Source: JBBATK01 sp044228685
Lineage (GTDB): Bacteria; Bacteroidota; Ignavibacteria; Kapaibacteriales; NICIL-2
Assembly: GCA_044228685.1 (NCBI GenBank)
Contig: JBGAUL010000017.1
Span: 27,387 to 91,386, forward strand
Direction of reading: 5' to 3'
Length of the DNA stretch: 64,000 nucleotides
Shown: in pieces, positions 25,322 through 34,265 of the stretch
Position numbering within the stretch: position 1 is the first letter of the stretch
Layout: the number at the start of each line of letters is the position of its first letter
Made by a program: the position numbers and the translations under genes
The notes under the pieces: model-generated
Databases searched by the model: none
What the model saw: the letters and a program-made list of their open reading frames with translations, nothing else
What the model was told of the DNA's origin: nothing

Positions 25322-26818
25322 TCATTTTGATTCTACCTTCTCGAGATCCATCCCACAGTTCGGACAGATGCCAGGATGTGCCGATTGTACTTCTGGGTGC
25401 ATGGGGCACTGGTATAAATCAGCTCCTTTTTTCTTTTGTTCCACTTTGACATTCGACTTTGCAGTTTGCACAGTTTCTTGATTCTTCTGCTGTGTCTGCG
25501 TTTTAGTATCTGGCATTTGCATCGGCTGGCTCGACGTTTCTGATTGACTCGCCTTCATGGAACCAGGACCGCTTTTCAATCCATCCATGTCTTGCATATT
25601 ATGTCCAGCCATAGGGCTCGCCCCCCTCTTGAACACGTATTCGCTATTGAGTAAATACGTTCCTGAGGTCACAACGAAATCGCCGCTTTGCAAGCCTTCG
25701 GTGATTTCAATGGCATGTGTGTTCTGTAGACCAGTTTTTACCATTCTGATCTCAAAGTTCCCAGTCGGAAGTCGCACCCATACGCTTGCACCACTCCTCT
25801 CCTGAATAACTGCATCGAGTGGCAATGACAATGTTCTTACGGAACTTGTCTGAATTTCAACGCTTGCGTTCATACCAGGTCGAATAAGCATATTAGGATT
25901 TGAAATCTGAAACCTCGTAAGAATGTAACGATCATTTGACCTAACCTGAGGTTCAATAAAGATCACTTTTCCACTGAATACTTTATCAAGTATAGCAGGA
26001 AGAGATATCCTGGCATCCGATCCCAAGTGCACAAACGGTATGTATGGTAAGTAGACCTGAGCCTCAACCCAGAGTAAGTCTGGTACTGCAAGATGGAACA
26101 TCATTAGTCCCTCAGTGACATACGATCCTTCAGTGACGTAAATGTCTTGCACAAAAGCTTCGCGCTTCGCCTCGAAAGGAATGTGATCTATAATGTGTTT
26201 GGACTTCACTATCTGATCCAGTTGCTCTGAAGTCATGCCATACGCTAGCAACTTTCGTCGAATGGCACTGGCTAGTTCTAAAAAAGACGAAGCGTTAGAA
26301 GCGGATGCACTCTTCTGCGAGATAAGCAAGTATTCGCTTTGCGCAGAATTTAGAGTCTCGCTATAGATCTCAAATAAGACTTGTCCTTTGTGCACGTACT
26401 CGCCAGAATTCTTGATGTAGAGTTTGTCAATTCTTCCTGCTACTCTTGCACTTATGGCATCAATTCCTGTTTGATCCGGCACGACCGTGCCGGCTAGAGA
26501 AATAGTCATTGTTAAGTCTGAGAGCTTTAACGTATCGACGATGATGTGCGCGAGTTTGATCTGTTGTTCACTCAGTTTGATTTGCCCTGTACGCAATTCG
26601 TTCTTTTTGACCGCAATGAGTTTCATGTGACAAATCGGGCAGATCCCAGGTGCATTTTCGATGACCTGTGGATCCATGCTACACGTGTAGTATTCGTCTG
26701 AAGCAGCTAGCGCTTCATGGTGCTTTTCACAGCCAACAAACATCAGTAAAAGCGAGAGAACGATTGCTATTCTCCACACACTAGCTGAGTTACGCAATCG
26801 TTTACTAATGTTCATCAT
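25322..26818 (-). CDS. CusB-like periplasmic adaptor with two heavy-metal-binding domains
   Basis: A 498-residue membrane-fusion lipoprotein (lipobox LLLMFVGC). It has an HMBD at the N-terminus ('YYTCSMDPQVIENAPGICPICHMKL') and a second one at the C-terminus ('YQCPMHPEVQSAHPGICPNCGMDL'), both Cys/Met/His motifs of the Cu/Ag-binding YHS-like type. Between them lie the hairpin, lipoyl and beta-barrel domains of RND adaptors. It would deliver Cu(I)/Ag(I) to the CusA pump and link it to the outer-membrane channel. It overlaps the preceding adaptor gene by 14 bases. A Met/Gln/Ser-rich linker (~405-465) precedes the second HMBD. Confidence 0.88.
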   Translation of the reverse strand: MMNISKRLRNSASVWRIAIVLSLLLMFVGCEKHHEALAASDEYYTCSMDPQVIENAPGICPICHMKLIAVKKNELRTGQIKLSEQQIKLAHIIVDTLKLSDLTMTISLAGTVVPDQTGIDAISARVAGRIDKLYIKNSGEYVHKGQVLFEIYSETLNSAQSEYLLISQKSASASNASSFLELASAIRRKLLAYGMTSEQLDQIVKSKHIIDHIPFEAKREAFVQDIYVTEGSYVTEGLMMFHLAVPDLLWVEAQVYLPYIPFVHLGSDARISLPAILDKVFSGKVIFIEPQVRSNDRYILTRFQISNPNMLIRPGMNASVEIQTSSVRTLSLPLDAVIQERSGASVWVRLPTGNFEIRMVKTGLQNTHAIEITEGLQSGDFVVTSGTYLLNSEYVFKRGASPMAGHNMQDMDGLKSGPGSMKASQSETSSQPMQMPDTKTQTQQKNQETVQTAKSNVKVEQKKKGADLYQCPMHPEVQSAHPGICPNCGMDLEKVESK

Positions 26819-27998
26819 TTTCTTTCAGAAAACTCTCACTGTCGACCAAATACTGCGCGTTCAATGCAAACTCTTCGTTAACAGTCAAACCCTTTTTGAT
26901 CTCGATCAAGTCGTCGCTGTGCAATCCTGTTTCTACCGTTCTAATATGGTACGAATCATTTTCTTTGACAAAGACCACCCCGTTCTTTCCAAGTACAACA
27001 ACGGCTGTGCGAGGAACAAAAATTGCCCTAATACTGTTAGTCTTGATTGAAGCGCTCACCAAGGTTCCGATTTTCATGGACGCCGCTTGTTTTGCGTCTA
27101 AGTACACTCGCGCCCTTGTCGTTGAAATGCCGTGTGTGGTAATAGGTTCCAGGTAAGCAATTGAAGCGTGGGTACATCTTACCGTATCTGACTCAATTCG
27201 CAAATCAAGTTGAGTTCCAACATGTACAATTGATGCACTTTGTTGGGGAATGTTTAGAATAATCCAAACTTTATCGGAACTGTATATCGAGAAGAGAGGT
27301 TGTCCTCGCTGAACATACATGCCCTCTTTCAAATTCAGTTCAGAAGTGGGTGATGCTTGTTGTGAGGAATTTGATTTCCACTCTGCTGCGCCAGTCGAAG
27401 GTGGCGACGGCATACCGTTCATTGATTCGGTGGAAGAGGATGACTTTTTGTCTGGATTCGATGAACCAATATCGTGTATGTGTCCCTGTGTTATCGCAAT
27501 AATCGGAACGGGATTGATCGCTTTTCTTGTTGACTCTAGCTCTCGAATCAGTTCTTTGACCATCCCATATTGCAAAAGTTTTTCTCGAGTCACTTGGGCC
27601 AACATTCCAGAAGTATCGGATGCATTGAGCACTGAGAGGTATTCGTTCTGCAAGGCGAGTAAGTCCGGAGAGTAGATATCCATTATCCGATCTCCTTGCT
27701 CCACCGATTGATAATTGTAGCGGACGTAGAGTCGATCAATGCGGCCACTACAGCGAGCGCTTAATGTCACCTGCGTCCGCGGATCATATTCCACGCTACC
27801 AGTAGCCTCCACTTCGGGAAGTACATTGTGCTCAGAAGCAACAGCTGTTTGAACGTTGGAGAGAACCGAGCTTGTTGGTTTCTGCACTTGTGCACTAACA
27901 TTAGCGGATGTAGTCGATTCGTGCTTGGACGAAGATTGCCTGCATGCAATCAGGATCAACAAGAACAAAGCAACATGAAAAAAGCGAATGCGCATCAT
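26805..27998 (-). CDS. RND periplasmic adaptor (CusB/CzcB family)
   Basis: A 397-residue membrane-fusion lipoprotein (lipobox 'LILIAC') without an HMBD. The adaptor layout is visible: 'VEATGSVEYDPRTQVTLSARCSGRIDRLYVRYNYQSVEQGDRIM' (beta-barrel and lipoyl), an alpha-hairpin with 'YLSVLNASDTSG', and the membrane-proximal 'GLTVNEEFALNAQYLVDSES'. A low-complexity Ser/Pro/Gln-rich insert (~175-215) interrupts the hairpin. It sits 3 bases after the TolC-like gene, so it is co-transcribed. Two adaptors in one Cus operon is unusual; CusB and a paralogue may form the hexamer together. Confidence 0.85.
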   Translation of the reverse strand: MMRIRFFHVALFLLILIACRQSSSKHESTTSANVSAQVQKPTSSVLSNVQTAVASEHNVLPEVEATGSVEYDPRTQVTLSARCSGRIDRLYVRYNYQSVEQGDRIMDIYSPDLLALQNEYLSVLNASDTSGMLAQVTREKLLQYGMVKELIRELESTRKAINPVPIIAITQGHIHDIGSSNPDKKSSSSTESMNGMPSPPSTGAAEWKSNSSQQASPTSELNLKEGMYVQRGQPLFSIYSSDKVWIILNIPQQSASIVHVGTQLDLRIESDTVRCTHASIAYLEPITTHGISTTRARVYLDAKQAASMKIGTLVSASIKTNSIRAIFVPRTAVVVLGKNGVVFVKENDSYHIRTVETGLHSDDLIEIKKGLTVNEEFALNAQYLVDSESFLKENDEH

Positions 27999-28001
27999 AG
28001 A

Positions 28002-29225
28002 TCAGCGAATCTCCAATTCTTTTTCAATTTCAACCTGAAGGTGTACCAGAGCAGAACATGAGTCTAACTCACTCATCTGAGCCATTCTATACATTCGTAA
28101 AGCATCTAGGACTACGTTTAAACTCTCACCATTTTGCTCGTAAGAGAGTAGAGCCGACTCGTAGCTGCTGCGATATGTTGGTAAAAGTGCCTGACGATAA
28201 TTTGACAATTGCTGCTGAATGGTTTCTCGTTGTATCTGCAGCATCTGAACTTTTCCTTGTATCTCTCTCAATCGCGACTGTCGTTCGTATTCAGCTGCAC
28301 GTAGTTCACTCTCAACCGACTCGGCTGCCGATGTATACTCGCTTGAAGACCACGGCAAGAAAGGCAGTGTCATCATCACCATGGCCGAAAACTGATTCGG
28401 CATCATTGCGGGAGCTTGCATGTGACTAAATGAAAAGCCAAAGTCTGGCAAGCCTTTAGCCAGAGCCAATTCGCGTTTCATTTTAAGTGAGTTCAGCGTA
28501 GCATCTATTCTTCGAAGTTCGCTTCGACTCAGCGAAAGAGATTCACTGTCTAGAATGGGGTACACTTTAGCAGTGTTTGGTAAACTGGTATCAACGTCGT
28601 ACTGGATCTGCCTATCGATCAGCATGAGAGTATTCAACTCGAGATTCTTCATCCTCATCTCACCGCTTGTCATCGTTTGCATATTGCGATTCTCAAAGAG
28701 CTCAGCTTGGGCTCTGTACACATTGTTGAGTTTATCCTGATTGAATTTGTATCGAGTCTTCGAGAGCTCAACGATTGTGGAGAGTAGTGAATCGGTGCGT
28801 TCAAGAATCATAGATTTCCGTTTCAACAAAACCCATTCGTAGTACGCTGTCTTCGCCATGGCAAACATGGCATTGCGTTTGTCTGTACCGGACGCGCTAT
28901 CTACTGCTGCCATACTCAGCATATACTCACGCGCGGCTTTCACCTTTGAGGAGTTGGTATACATCAGTTCTGCACTGAACATCCACATACCATCTTGAAT
29001 ATTTGTGTAGGGTTTTTGCCATGGACCTGCTGACACAGTTAGTGGCATCCAACTCGTCATACCACCCGCTGCAGTACGTGAAGAATGTATCTGCTCATCA
29101 TACATTTTCAACATTGGATTGCGCAACTCAATTGCATGAAGCACTGAGTCAAGAGAAACTACTTGCGCACGCGCAGTACTATACAGACAAACCAGAACAA
29201 AAAATATGAGAACGCTATTCTTCAA
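28002..29225 (-). CDS. TolC-family outer-membrane channel (CusC role)
   Basis: A 407-residue protein. A signal peptide (FFVLVCLYSTARA) and long helices ('RTDSLLSTIVELSKTRYKFNQDKLNNVYRAQAELFENRNM', 'LREIQGKVQMLQIQRETIQQQLSNYRQALLPTYRSSYESALLSYEQN') mark a TolC/OEP family channel. It forms the outer-membrane exit of the tripartite efflux pump. Its start overlaps the end of the CusA C-terminal half by 11 bases. Confidence 0.86.
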   Translation of the reverse strand: MKNSVLIFFVLVCLYSTARAQVVSLDSVLHAIELRNPMLKMYDEQIHSSRTAAGGMTSWMPLTVSAGPWQKPYTNIQDGMWMFSAELMYTNSSKVKAAREYMLSMAAVDSASGTDKRNAMFAMAKTAYYEWVLLKRKSMILERTDSLLSTIVELSKTRYKFNQDKLNNVYRAQAELFENRNMQTMTSGEMRMKNLELNTLMLIDRQIQYDVDTSLPNTAKVYPILDSESLSLSRSELRRIDATLNSLKMKRELALAKGLPDFGFSFSHMQAPAMMPNQFSAMVMMTLPFLPWSSSEYTSAAESVESELRAAEYERQSRLREIQGKVQMLQIQRETIQQQLSNYRQALLPTYRSSYESALLSYEQNGESLNVVLDALRMYRMAQMSELDSCSALVHLQVEIEKELEIR

Positions 29226-31116
29226 GATTGCTCAGTCCAGGTAAGAGAATTTGTCCATGTTTTTTCAGTTCGTGGAGTTTTACCATTTCGTAGACAACCG
29301 GAGTGACCAAGAGCACATAAATGGTTGAAGTCAACACTCCTCCGATTAATGGTATTGTTATTGGCAACATGACGTCACTACCAGTTCCTTTGGCCCAGAG
29401 GATTGGAAGAAGTCCAAACAGAGACACACCAACTGTCATCAGCTTTGGCCGAAGTCGTTGTACTGCTCCGTCTGTGATATATTTTCGCAAATCTTCCGTT
29501 GAAATATTCGTTGCTGAGTTGCTTTTATCTTGTACTAAGCGCACCATATACTCATTCAGGTAGATCATCATGAGCATCGCGGTTTCTACCGCAATGCCAA
29601 ACAGTGCAATAAATCCTACGGCAACAGCAACTGAGAGATTTACACCATAAAAGTACACCATAAAAACACCCCCAATCAAGGCAAAGGGAACGGTAATCAT
29701 GGTGAGCATTGCTTCTTTTAGCGACTTATAGGTAAAGTAGAGCACAAGAAATATAATGAGCAATACTCCAGGCAAGATGAACTCAAGCGTGCGCGTGGCC
29801 CGCAATTGATTCTCCCACTGCCCGCTCCACTCCAGAATATATCCTGCTGGTAACTTCGAGAAGAGTTTGGTGAGTTTTTGCTGAGCCTCCGTCACTGTAC
29901 TTCCTAAATCACGCTCTCGTACATTGAACAGAACCGTTCCGCGTAACATCGCATTTTCCGAATTGATCATTGGGGGTCCTTCTGATAGGAGGATGTCTGC
30001 AACCGCTGAAAGTGGAACATTACCGTAAGCAGGGGTTTTTATCGGAGCTTGTTTCATTGCGTCAATGCTACTGCGGTAGTCTTGCGCAAGTCGGGCATTG
30101 ACACTAAATCTCTGCCGTCCTTCAATCGTAGTTGTTAATTTCATTCCGCCAAGAGCGCCTTCAATGTACATGTTCACATCATCTACCGTCAGGCCATACC
30201 GTCCAATCATGTCTTTACGAATGACGATGTCAACATATCGACCTCCCGTAATTGGCTCAACATAGAGGTCTTTGATGCCGCTAATACCTTCTAGTTCTGC
30301 CTTCATCTTCAGTGCTAATGAATAGATCGAGTCGAGATTCTGTCCATATATTTTGAGTCCAACATCCGTTCGTATTCCTGTTGACAGCATATTGATGCGG
30401 TTAATAATGGGCTGGGTAAATCCGTTAACAACACCGGGGATCTGCAGTTTTGCATTAAGCTCGTTAACTATATCATTTTTTGTAAGTCCAGTTCGCCACT
30501 CAGTGCGGGGCTTCAGTAGAATGATTGTTTCAAGCATACTAATTGGCGAGTTGTCGGTTGCAGTATTCGCCCTTCCCGCTTTACCAAGAACATTCGCAAC
30601 TTCTGGTACTGTACTGATGATCTTGTCCTGTACCTGGAGTATGCGTTTCACCTCCGAATTAGACACGTCAGGTAAGGTTACGGGCATAAAAAGAACTGAC
30701 CCTTCATCAAGCGGCGGCATGAATTCGGTGCCGAGTCGCAGCATGAAAACAACACCGACGACAAGTCCGATGAGGTTAAGGGCGATAACAGTCTTTCTCC
30801 AATTCAGACACCAAGTCAGAATCGGGGTGTACAGTTTCTCCATGAGGCGTGTAACCGGATTCGCACTCTCAGGTTTGAGTTTGCCTTTGAGAAAGAACGA
30901 GATGAGAACTGGGCATAATGTGATGGCCAGAAACGCATCAATGATAAGGATAAAAGTCTTTGTCCATGCCAAAGGATGAAACAGCTTACCCTCGATACCA
31001 GTTAACAAGAATACTGGCAGAAACGATGTGATGACAACGATTGTTGAATAAAACACTCCCGGTCCAACTTGCTTAGATGAACTCTCAATGATGCGTAAGC
31101 GTTCTTTGGTATCCAT
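29215..31116 (-). CDS. CusA-type RND pump, C-terminal half (split gene)
   Basis: These 633 residues begin in the cytoplasmic loop after TM4 ('MDTKERLRIIESSSKQVG') and run through TM5 ('VFYSTIVVITSFLPVFLLTG') to the pump's C-terminus. Met residues in 'NRINMLSTG', near 'ALGGMKLTT' and in 'GPPMINSENA' align with the methionine triad (M573, M623, M672) that CusA of E. coli uses to bind Cu(I)/Ag(I). This supports copper/silver specificity. It is the first gene of the operon, overlapping the TolC gene by 11 bases. No clear ribosome site precedes the ATG. The N-terminal half is at 24052-25311. Confidence 0.85.
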   Translation of the reverse strand: MDTKERLRIIESSSKQVGPGVFYSTIVVITSFLPVFLLTGIEGKLFHPLAWTKTFILIIDAFLAITLCPVLISFFLKGKLKPESANPVTRLMEKLYTPILTWCLNWRKTVIALNLIGLVVGVVFMLRLGTEFMPPLDEGSVLFMPVTLPDVSNSEVKRILQVQDKIISTVPEVANVLGKAGRANTATDNSPISMLETIILLKPRTEWRTGLTKNDIVNELNAKLQIPGVVNGFTQPIINRINMLSTGIRTDVGLKIYGQNLDSIYSLALKMKAELEGISGIKDLYVEPITGGRYVDIVIRKDMIGRYGLTVDDVNMYIEGALGGMKLTTTIEGRQRFSVNARLAQDYRSSIDAMKQAPIKTPAYGNVPLSAVADILLSEGPPMINSENAMLRGTVLFNVRERDLGSTVTEAQQKLTKLFSKLPAGYILEWSGQWENQLRATRTLEFILPGVLLIIFLVLYFTYKSLKEAMLTMITVPFALIGGVFMVYFYGVNLSVAVAVGFIALFGIAVETAMLMMIYLNEYMVRLVQDKSNSATNISTEDLRKYITDGAVQRLRPKLMTVGVSLFGLLPILWAKGTGSDVMLPITIPLIGGVLTSTIYVLLVTPVVYEMVKLHELKKHGQILLPGLSNLEE

Positions 31117-31542
31117 AACTTTTTCGGAGAGAAATATACTTGTAGATAGTATTACGAGTACATCGAATGAGTCAAACCTGACTCTATGCCTTTCGGAGCT
31201 ACAGCCACGTGTGCAATTTGCACATTTTATAGCTAAGCGTGGTCGACTTGCTCATCATTCTCAAAACGCTGTCTCCACTATGAGCTTATCTAAAACCTTG
31301 AGATCCGACGCATTTGAAAGCTCCAATCAATATCATGCTTTAGCATGCGTATTCCATTGTAATTGACCAGGCAATTCCGTTACAATCTGACCTTTAGATT
31401 GACCGGTTCGAGCTGGTCACTTTAGATCGTAGAAGGGTAGTCAGGTTAGTCCGCAATTACATGGTCAATTCTGTCGCAATACGCAACTCATGGAAGATTC
31501 GAAGCCTGAATAAGTCTGTTGCATGATTGCTAGCTGAGCGAG
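31117..31542. other. Noncoding junction upstream of the cusA C-terminal half
   Basis: About 425 bases. Just upstream of the ATG the frame reads 'IFLSEKV', so homology to CusA stops at about the same 'LSE' tripeptide at which the N-half ends. From about 31344 (TGCGTATTCCATTGTAATTGACC) the sequence resembles the other terminus of the IS21-like elements, continuing with 'AATCTGACCTTTAGATTGACC'. No gene is seen. Confidence 0.5.
31344..31480 (+). mobile_element. IS21-like terminal remnant (right border of the cus module)
   Basis: TGCGTATTCCATTGTAATTGACC resembles the complement of the right end of the 34266-34667 element (TGCAAAATCCACTGTAATTGAC). It is followed by repeated 'TTGACC/CTGACC' modules. 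No transposase remains. The outer boundary is approximate. Confidence 0.4.
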
Positions 31543-32082
31543 CTACTTATTGCTGACAACTTTTTTGATTTCTTCGAGAATCTTTTCTTCATCTCCCGGA
31601 GCGTAAGTTTTGTGTTGCCACGCAATCTCGTTTTTTCGATTTATAAGTAACAGATAGGGGCATTCATTGACATTCATGGCTCGTTTGAAATCTGAATTCT
31701 CATCGAGATACACGTCATAAGGCCATTCACGTCCGTGAACGAATGACGATACTTTGCTTGCCCCACGAGGGTCATCTACCGAAATCGCAATAATCTTGAT
31801 ACCCGTCTCCTTCTGCCAGTCTTCATATAGGAGCGCAATGGCATCCAATTCTTCCACACATGGTCTGCACCATGTTGCCCAGAATAAAATAATAAATGGC
31901 TTTTCATTGTTCGTAAATGTTGAAGTACTGACAACTTTACCGTTAAGCGCTTTTACTTTAATGTCTGGAATGGTAGAACTTTCAACGCAAAATGCCATAA
32001 GCAATGCCATACCAGCTATTGATGCAAGGAAGCAACTAATAAATCTAACATTCGTTCTGAGTGCGAAACGTAATTCAGTCAT
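31543..32082 (-). CDS. TlpA/ResA-like membrane-anchored thioredoxin
   Basis: A 179-residue protein with an N-terminal anchor ('FISCFLASIAGMALLMAFCV') and a periplasmic thioredoxin fold. The active site is 'FWATWCRPCVEE' (CRPC), with the cis-Pro strand 'NECPYLLLIN'. Such proteins reduce disulfides or metallochaperone cysteines in the periplasm. It overlaps the gene before it by 4 bases (ATGA), forming an operon with an outer-membrane barrel protein and a secreted thioredoxin-like protein. Confidence 0.85.
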   Translation of the reverse strand: MTELRFALRTNVRFISCFLASIAGMALLMAFCVESSTIPDIKVKALNGKVVSTSTFTNNEKPFIILFWATWCRPCVEELDAIALLYEDWQKETGIKIIAISVDDPRGASKVSSFVHGREWPYDVYLDENSDFKRAMNVNECPYLLLINRKNEIAWQHKTYAPGDEEKILEEIKKVVSNK

Positions 32083-33116
32083 TCTCCATCCTCATTTGCT
32101 CTGACATAAAAACGATACGTGATTCCGGCCGAGAACTGAGACTTAGATGCTATCTGCGTACCTGTGACATATTGAAATACTGGAAATTCTGACGAGATAA
32201 AAAACGTAAATTTTCCTTGATAATTGAAGTAAATCTGAGGACACACGAATACTTTCTTTGAACCGGTTGCTTCTGGGTCATATACTGGGAACTCATTCAC
32301 GAGGATAACTTTGTTGATTTTCATCGCATCAACCCATTCGCCTTTCACCTGAAGTGTCGCACCAATGAGGTCAAATAATTTTGTGCTGGTAAATAAGCCT
32401 ATGCTGGCATAGTCTCCAAATTTCTCACCAAGGGGATTCCACCCCTTCTTGATGTAGGTAGCATTAGCAAAGAAGTTTAGATTCTTATCAGGATAACCAC
32501 GAAAATAGAATACATAGAAAATGAAGTCCTGAGCTCCGGTCGAGAGCTGTACTGAAGGTGGCTTGCGCTGGTAATATACTGTTCCACTGAACGGCTCAAT
32601 CTTAGCTAACGAATCGTCATATCTTCCTAGGGGAATCTTGAATCCTAGTCCCAAAGTCAGCTCTGTTCTCGTGTTTATATCCGTTCTATTAATGATGTCA
32701 TATCGTGGAAACAATATTAGATCCCCGAATCCAGAGGCAGAGTTTGTGTCAATGTTGTTGAGACTGACCTGCTTCTTATTGAACCAATAACGTGTTTCCA
32801 CGGATATTGTCAAATCCCTGGTAAGTCCATATGCAACTCTCGAATACAGGTAGTCACTGTTGAATGTCCCTAAAAAAGGCACGGAAGACTTATTTTCGGC
32901 GGGCATGCTATGTGTCAGGAATTTGTCAGTCGATACTAGTTGGAAATTCCCATTTACTTCTGCTTGGCTCTCCTGTAAAACCCCCTGAGAGGATCCCCCT
33001 CCGATAGGACTACCACTTCCTCCCGAGCAGCACTGTGCCTCAAGAAACTCACACGATACCACGAAGAGCATTGTCAATATAACAATCATCCTGCGTAGTA
33101 AAATAGAAATTTCCAT
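32079..33116 (-). CDS. Outer-membrane beta-barrel protein with Cys-Cys N-terminus
   Basis: A 345-residue exported protein. After the hydrophobic leader (MIVILTMLFVVSCEFLEAQ) comes 'CCSGGSGSPIGGGSSQGV', then alternating amphipathic strands ('YSRVAYGLTRDLTISVETRYWF', 'TELTLGLGFKIPLGRYD', 'FTFFISSEFPVFQYVTG') that end in an aromatic residue region. This is an outer-membrane barrel, possibly a transporter of the meta-pathway/FadL-like kind. The twin Cys and the thioredoxin neighbours suggest a metal- or thiol-linked role, but the exact function is unknown. Confidence 0.65.
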   Translation of the reverse strand: MEISILLRRMIVILTMLFVVSCEFLEAQCCSGGSGSPIGGGSSQGVLQESQAEVNGNFQLVSTDKFLTHSMPAENKSSVPFLGTFNSDYLYSRVAYGLTRDLTISVETRYWFNKKQVSLNNIDTNSASGFGDLILFPRYDIINRTDINTRTELTLGLGFKIPLGRYDDSLAKIEPFSGTVYYQRKPPSVQLSTGAQDFIFYVFYFRGYPDKNLNFFANATYIKKGWNPLGEKFGDYASIGLFTSTKLFDLIGATLQVKGEWVDAMKINKVILVNEFPVYDPEATGSKKVFVCPQIYFNYQGKFTFFISSEFPVFQYVTGTQIASKSQFSAGITYRFYVRANEDGE

Positions 33117-33181
33117 CGATCCGCTCTACTTGGTTTAAAGAATGGGAAGGTATAAAATGACAAACCCAATGCTGACACCTG

Positions 33182-33961
33182 TCACCTTGACACAAGTATT
33201 TTTTGTGTCGTATCGAAACTGCCTGTACGTAACCGAATGAAATAAATTCCATTTGCTAGATGATCGGTCGCTATAACAATCGTCTGTTGGCCTAATGTTA
33301 GCTCGTGCATTGTTGCTTCTCCAATTGTCTCCCCAAAGCTACTGAGGATCTCCACACTACCTTGTGTCGATCGCTTCAACGAAAAAGAAAGACGAGCTTC
33401 ATTACTTGCAGGGTTTGGCACAAGTTTCACACCTGAAATCCAATCTTGAGCATCGCTGACCTCACTAATTGCGGAAATGCCTTGGTTGATTGCCGCCTGC
33501 ATTGCTGTGCCGTTCACAGTATTATTTGCATTGTAATACACGGTGTGCTCCGGACCGGAAATAACCACGGCTTTGGGCATTCCCGGAGTTCCATAATCAC
33601 TCATTTTGATCTCCGCACTTGAGAATCGTGCACTGTAGGTAGACGTTGGTATGGTAGCTGAATTCCAGCTACTCAATGATGAACAGGCAGTGTTTGCATA
33701 ATCATCAACCACATATAGAACGACTCTGTCGGGATACTTTTGCTGGAAACTTTTTACAACATTGTAGCAGGTAGTCGCTCCACCGGTACAAGCACCACAG
33801 GGCATGACCCAGCAAAGCACTACTACTTTTCCGCCATCTAATTCAGAGAACAAGTCGTGTTTCGCTCCAGCACAATCGGATGCCATAAAATTAGACGCAG
33901 TAGTAAACTGCGCACTGGCAACTGACACGGATACGAGAAGAGTCAACAGAAGCGTTTTCAT
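33182..33961 (-). CDS. Secreted thioredoxin-like protein with T9SS tail
   Basis: A 259-residue paralogue of the 22834-23619 protein. The signal peptide is MKTLLLTLLVSVSVASAQ. The mature start 'ASNFMASDCAGAKHDLFSELDGGKVVVLCWVMPCGACTGG' has the redox motif CGAC in a thioredoxin-like fold, with 'GTPGMPKAVVIS' as the cis-Pro segment. The last ~75 residues form a T9SS domain ('VKLVPNPASNEARLSFSL', ending QKILVSR). The start 33961 is chosen because it begins a clean signal peptide. It heads the three-gene redox operon. Confidence 0.82.
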   Translation of the reverse strand: MKTLLLTLLVSVSVASAQFTTASNFMASDCAGAKHDLFSELDGGKVVVLCWVMPCGACTGGATTCYNVVKSFQQKYPDRVVLYVVDDYANTACSSLSSWNSATIPTSTYSARFSSAEIKMSDYGTPGMPKAVVISGPEHTVYYNANNTVNGTAMQAAINQGISAISEVSDAQDWISGVKLVPNPASNEARLSFSLKRSTQGSVEILSSFGETIGEATMHELTLGQQTIVIATDHLANGIYFIRLRTGSFDTTQKILVSR

Positions 33962-34265
33962 ATGAGTGGGAGGAAATGTTAAAAAGTGATCCATTATTCG
34001 GATAAATATAGGAAAAGTTTGAGTTTTCAAGGTACAGAATGTGTGGCTTCCTGTATATGATTACTTACGCGGAGTCACTCGGAGAGAAGAGTTGCTCGTT
34101 CGACATAAAGTGGAATTCATTGCCTAATCCAGACGAAGCAAAGATTCTATTTGTCATACCGGCGAGCTGTAGTGAAGTATAAAACTAATTTCTCCAACAA
34201 GACACGGCAATGAGTGGAATACATCTCTAGTATCCCGTTAAAATCAGCCAAATTCGATCAGAAAC

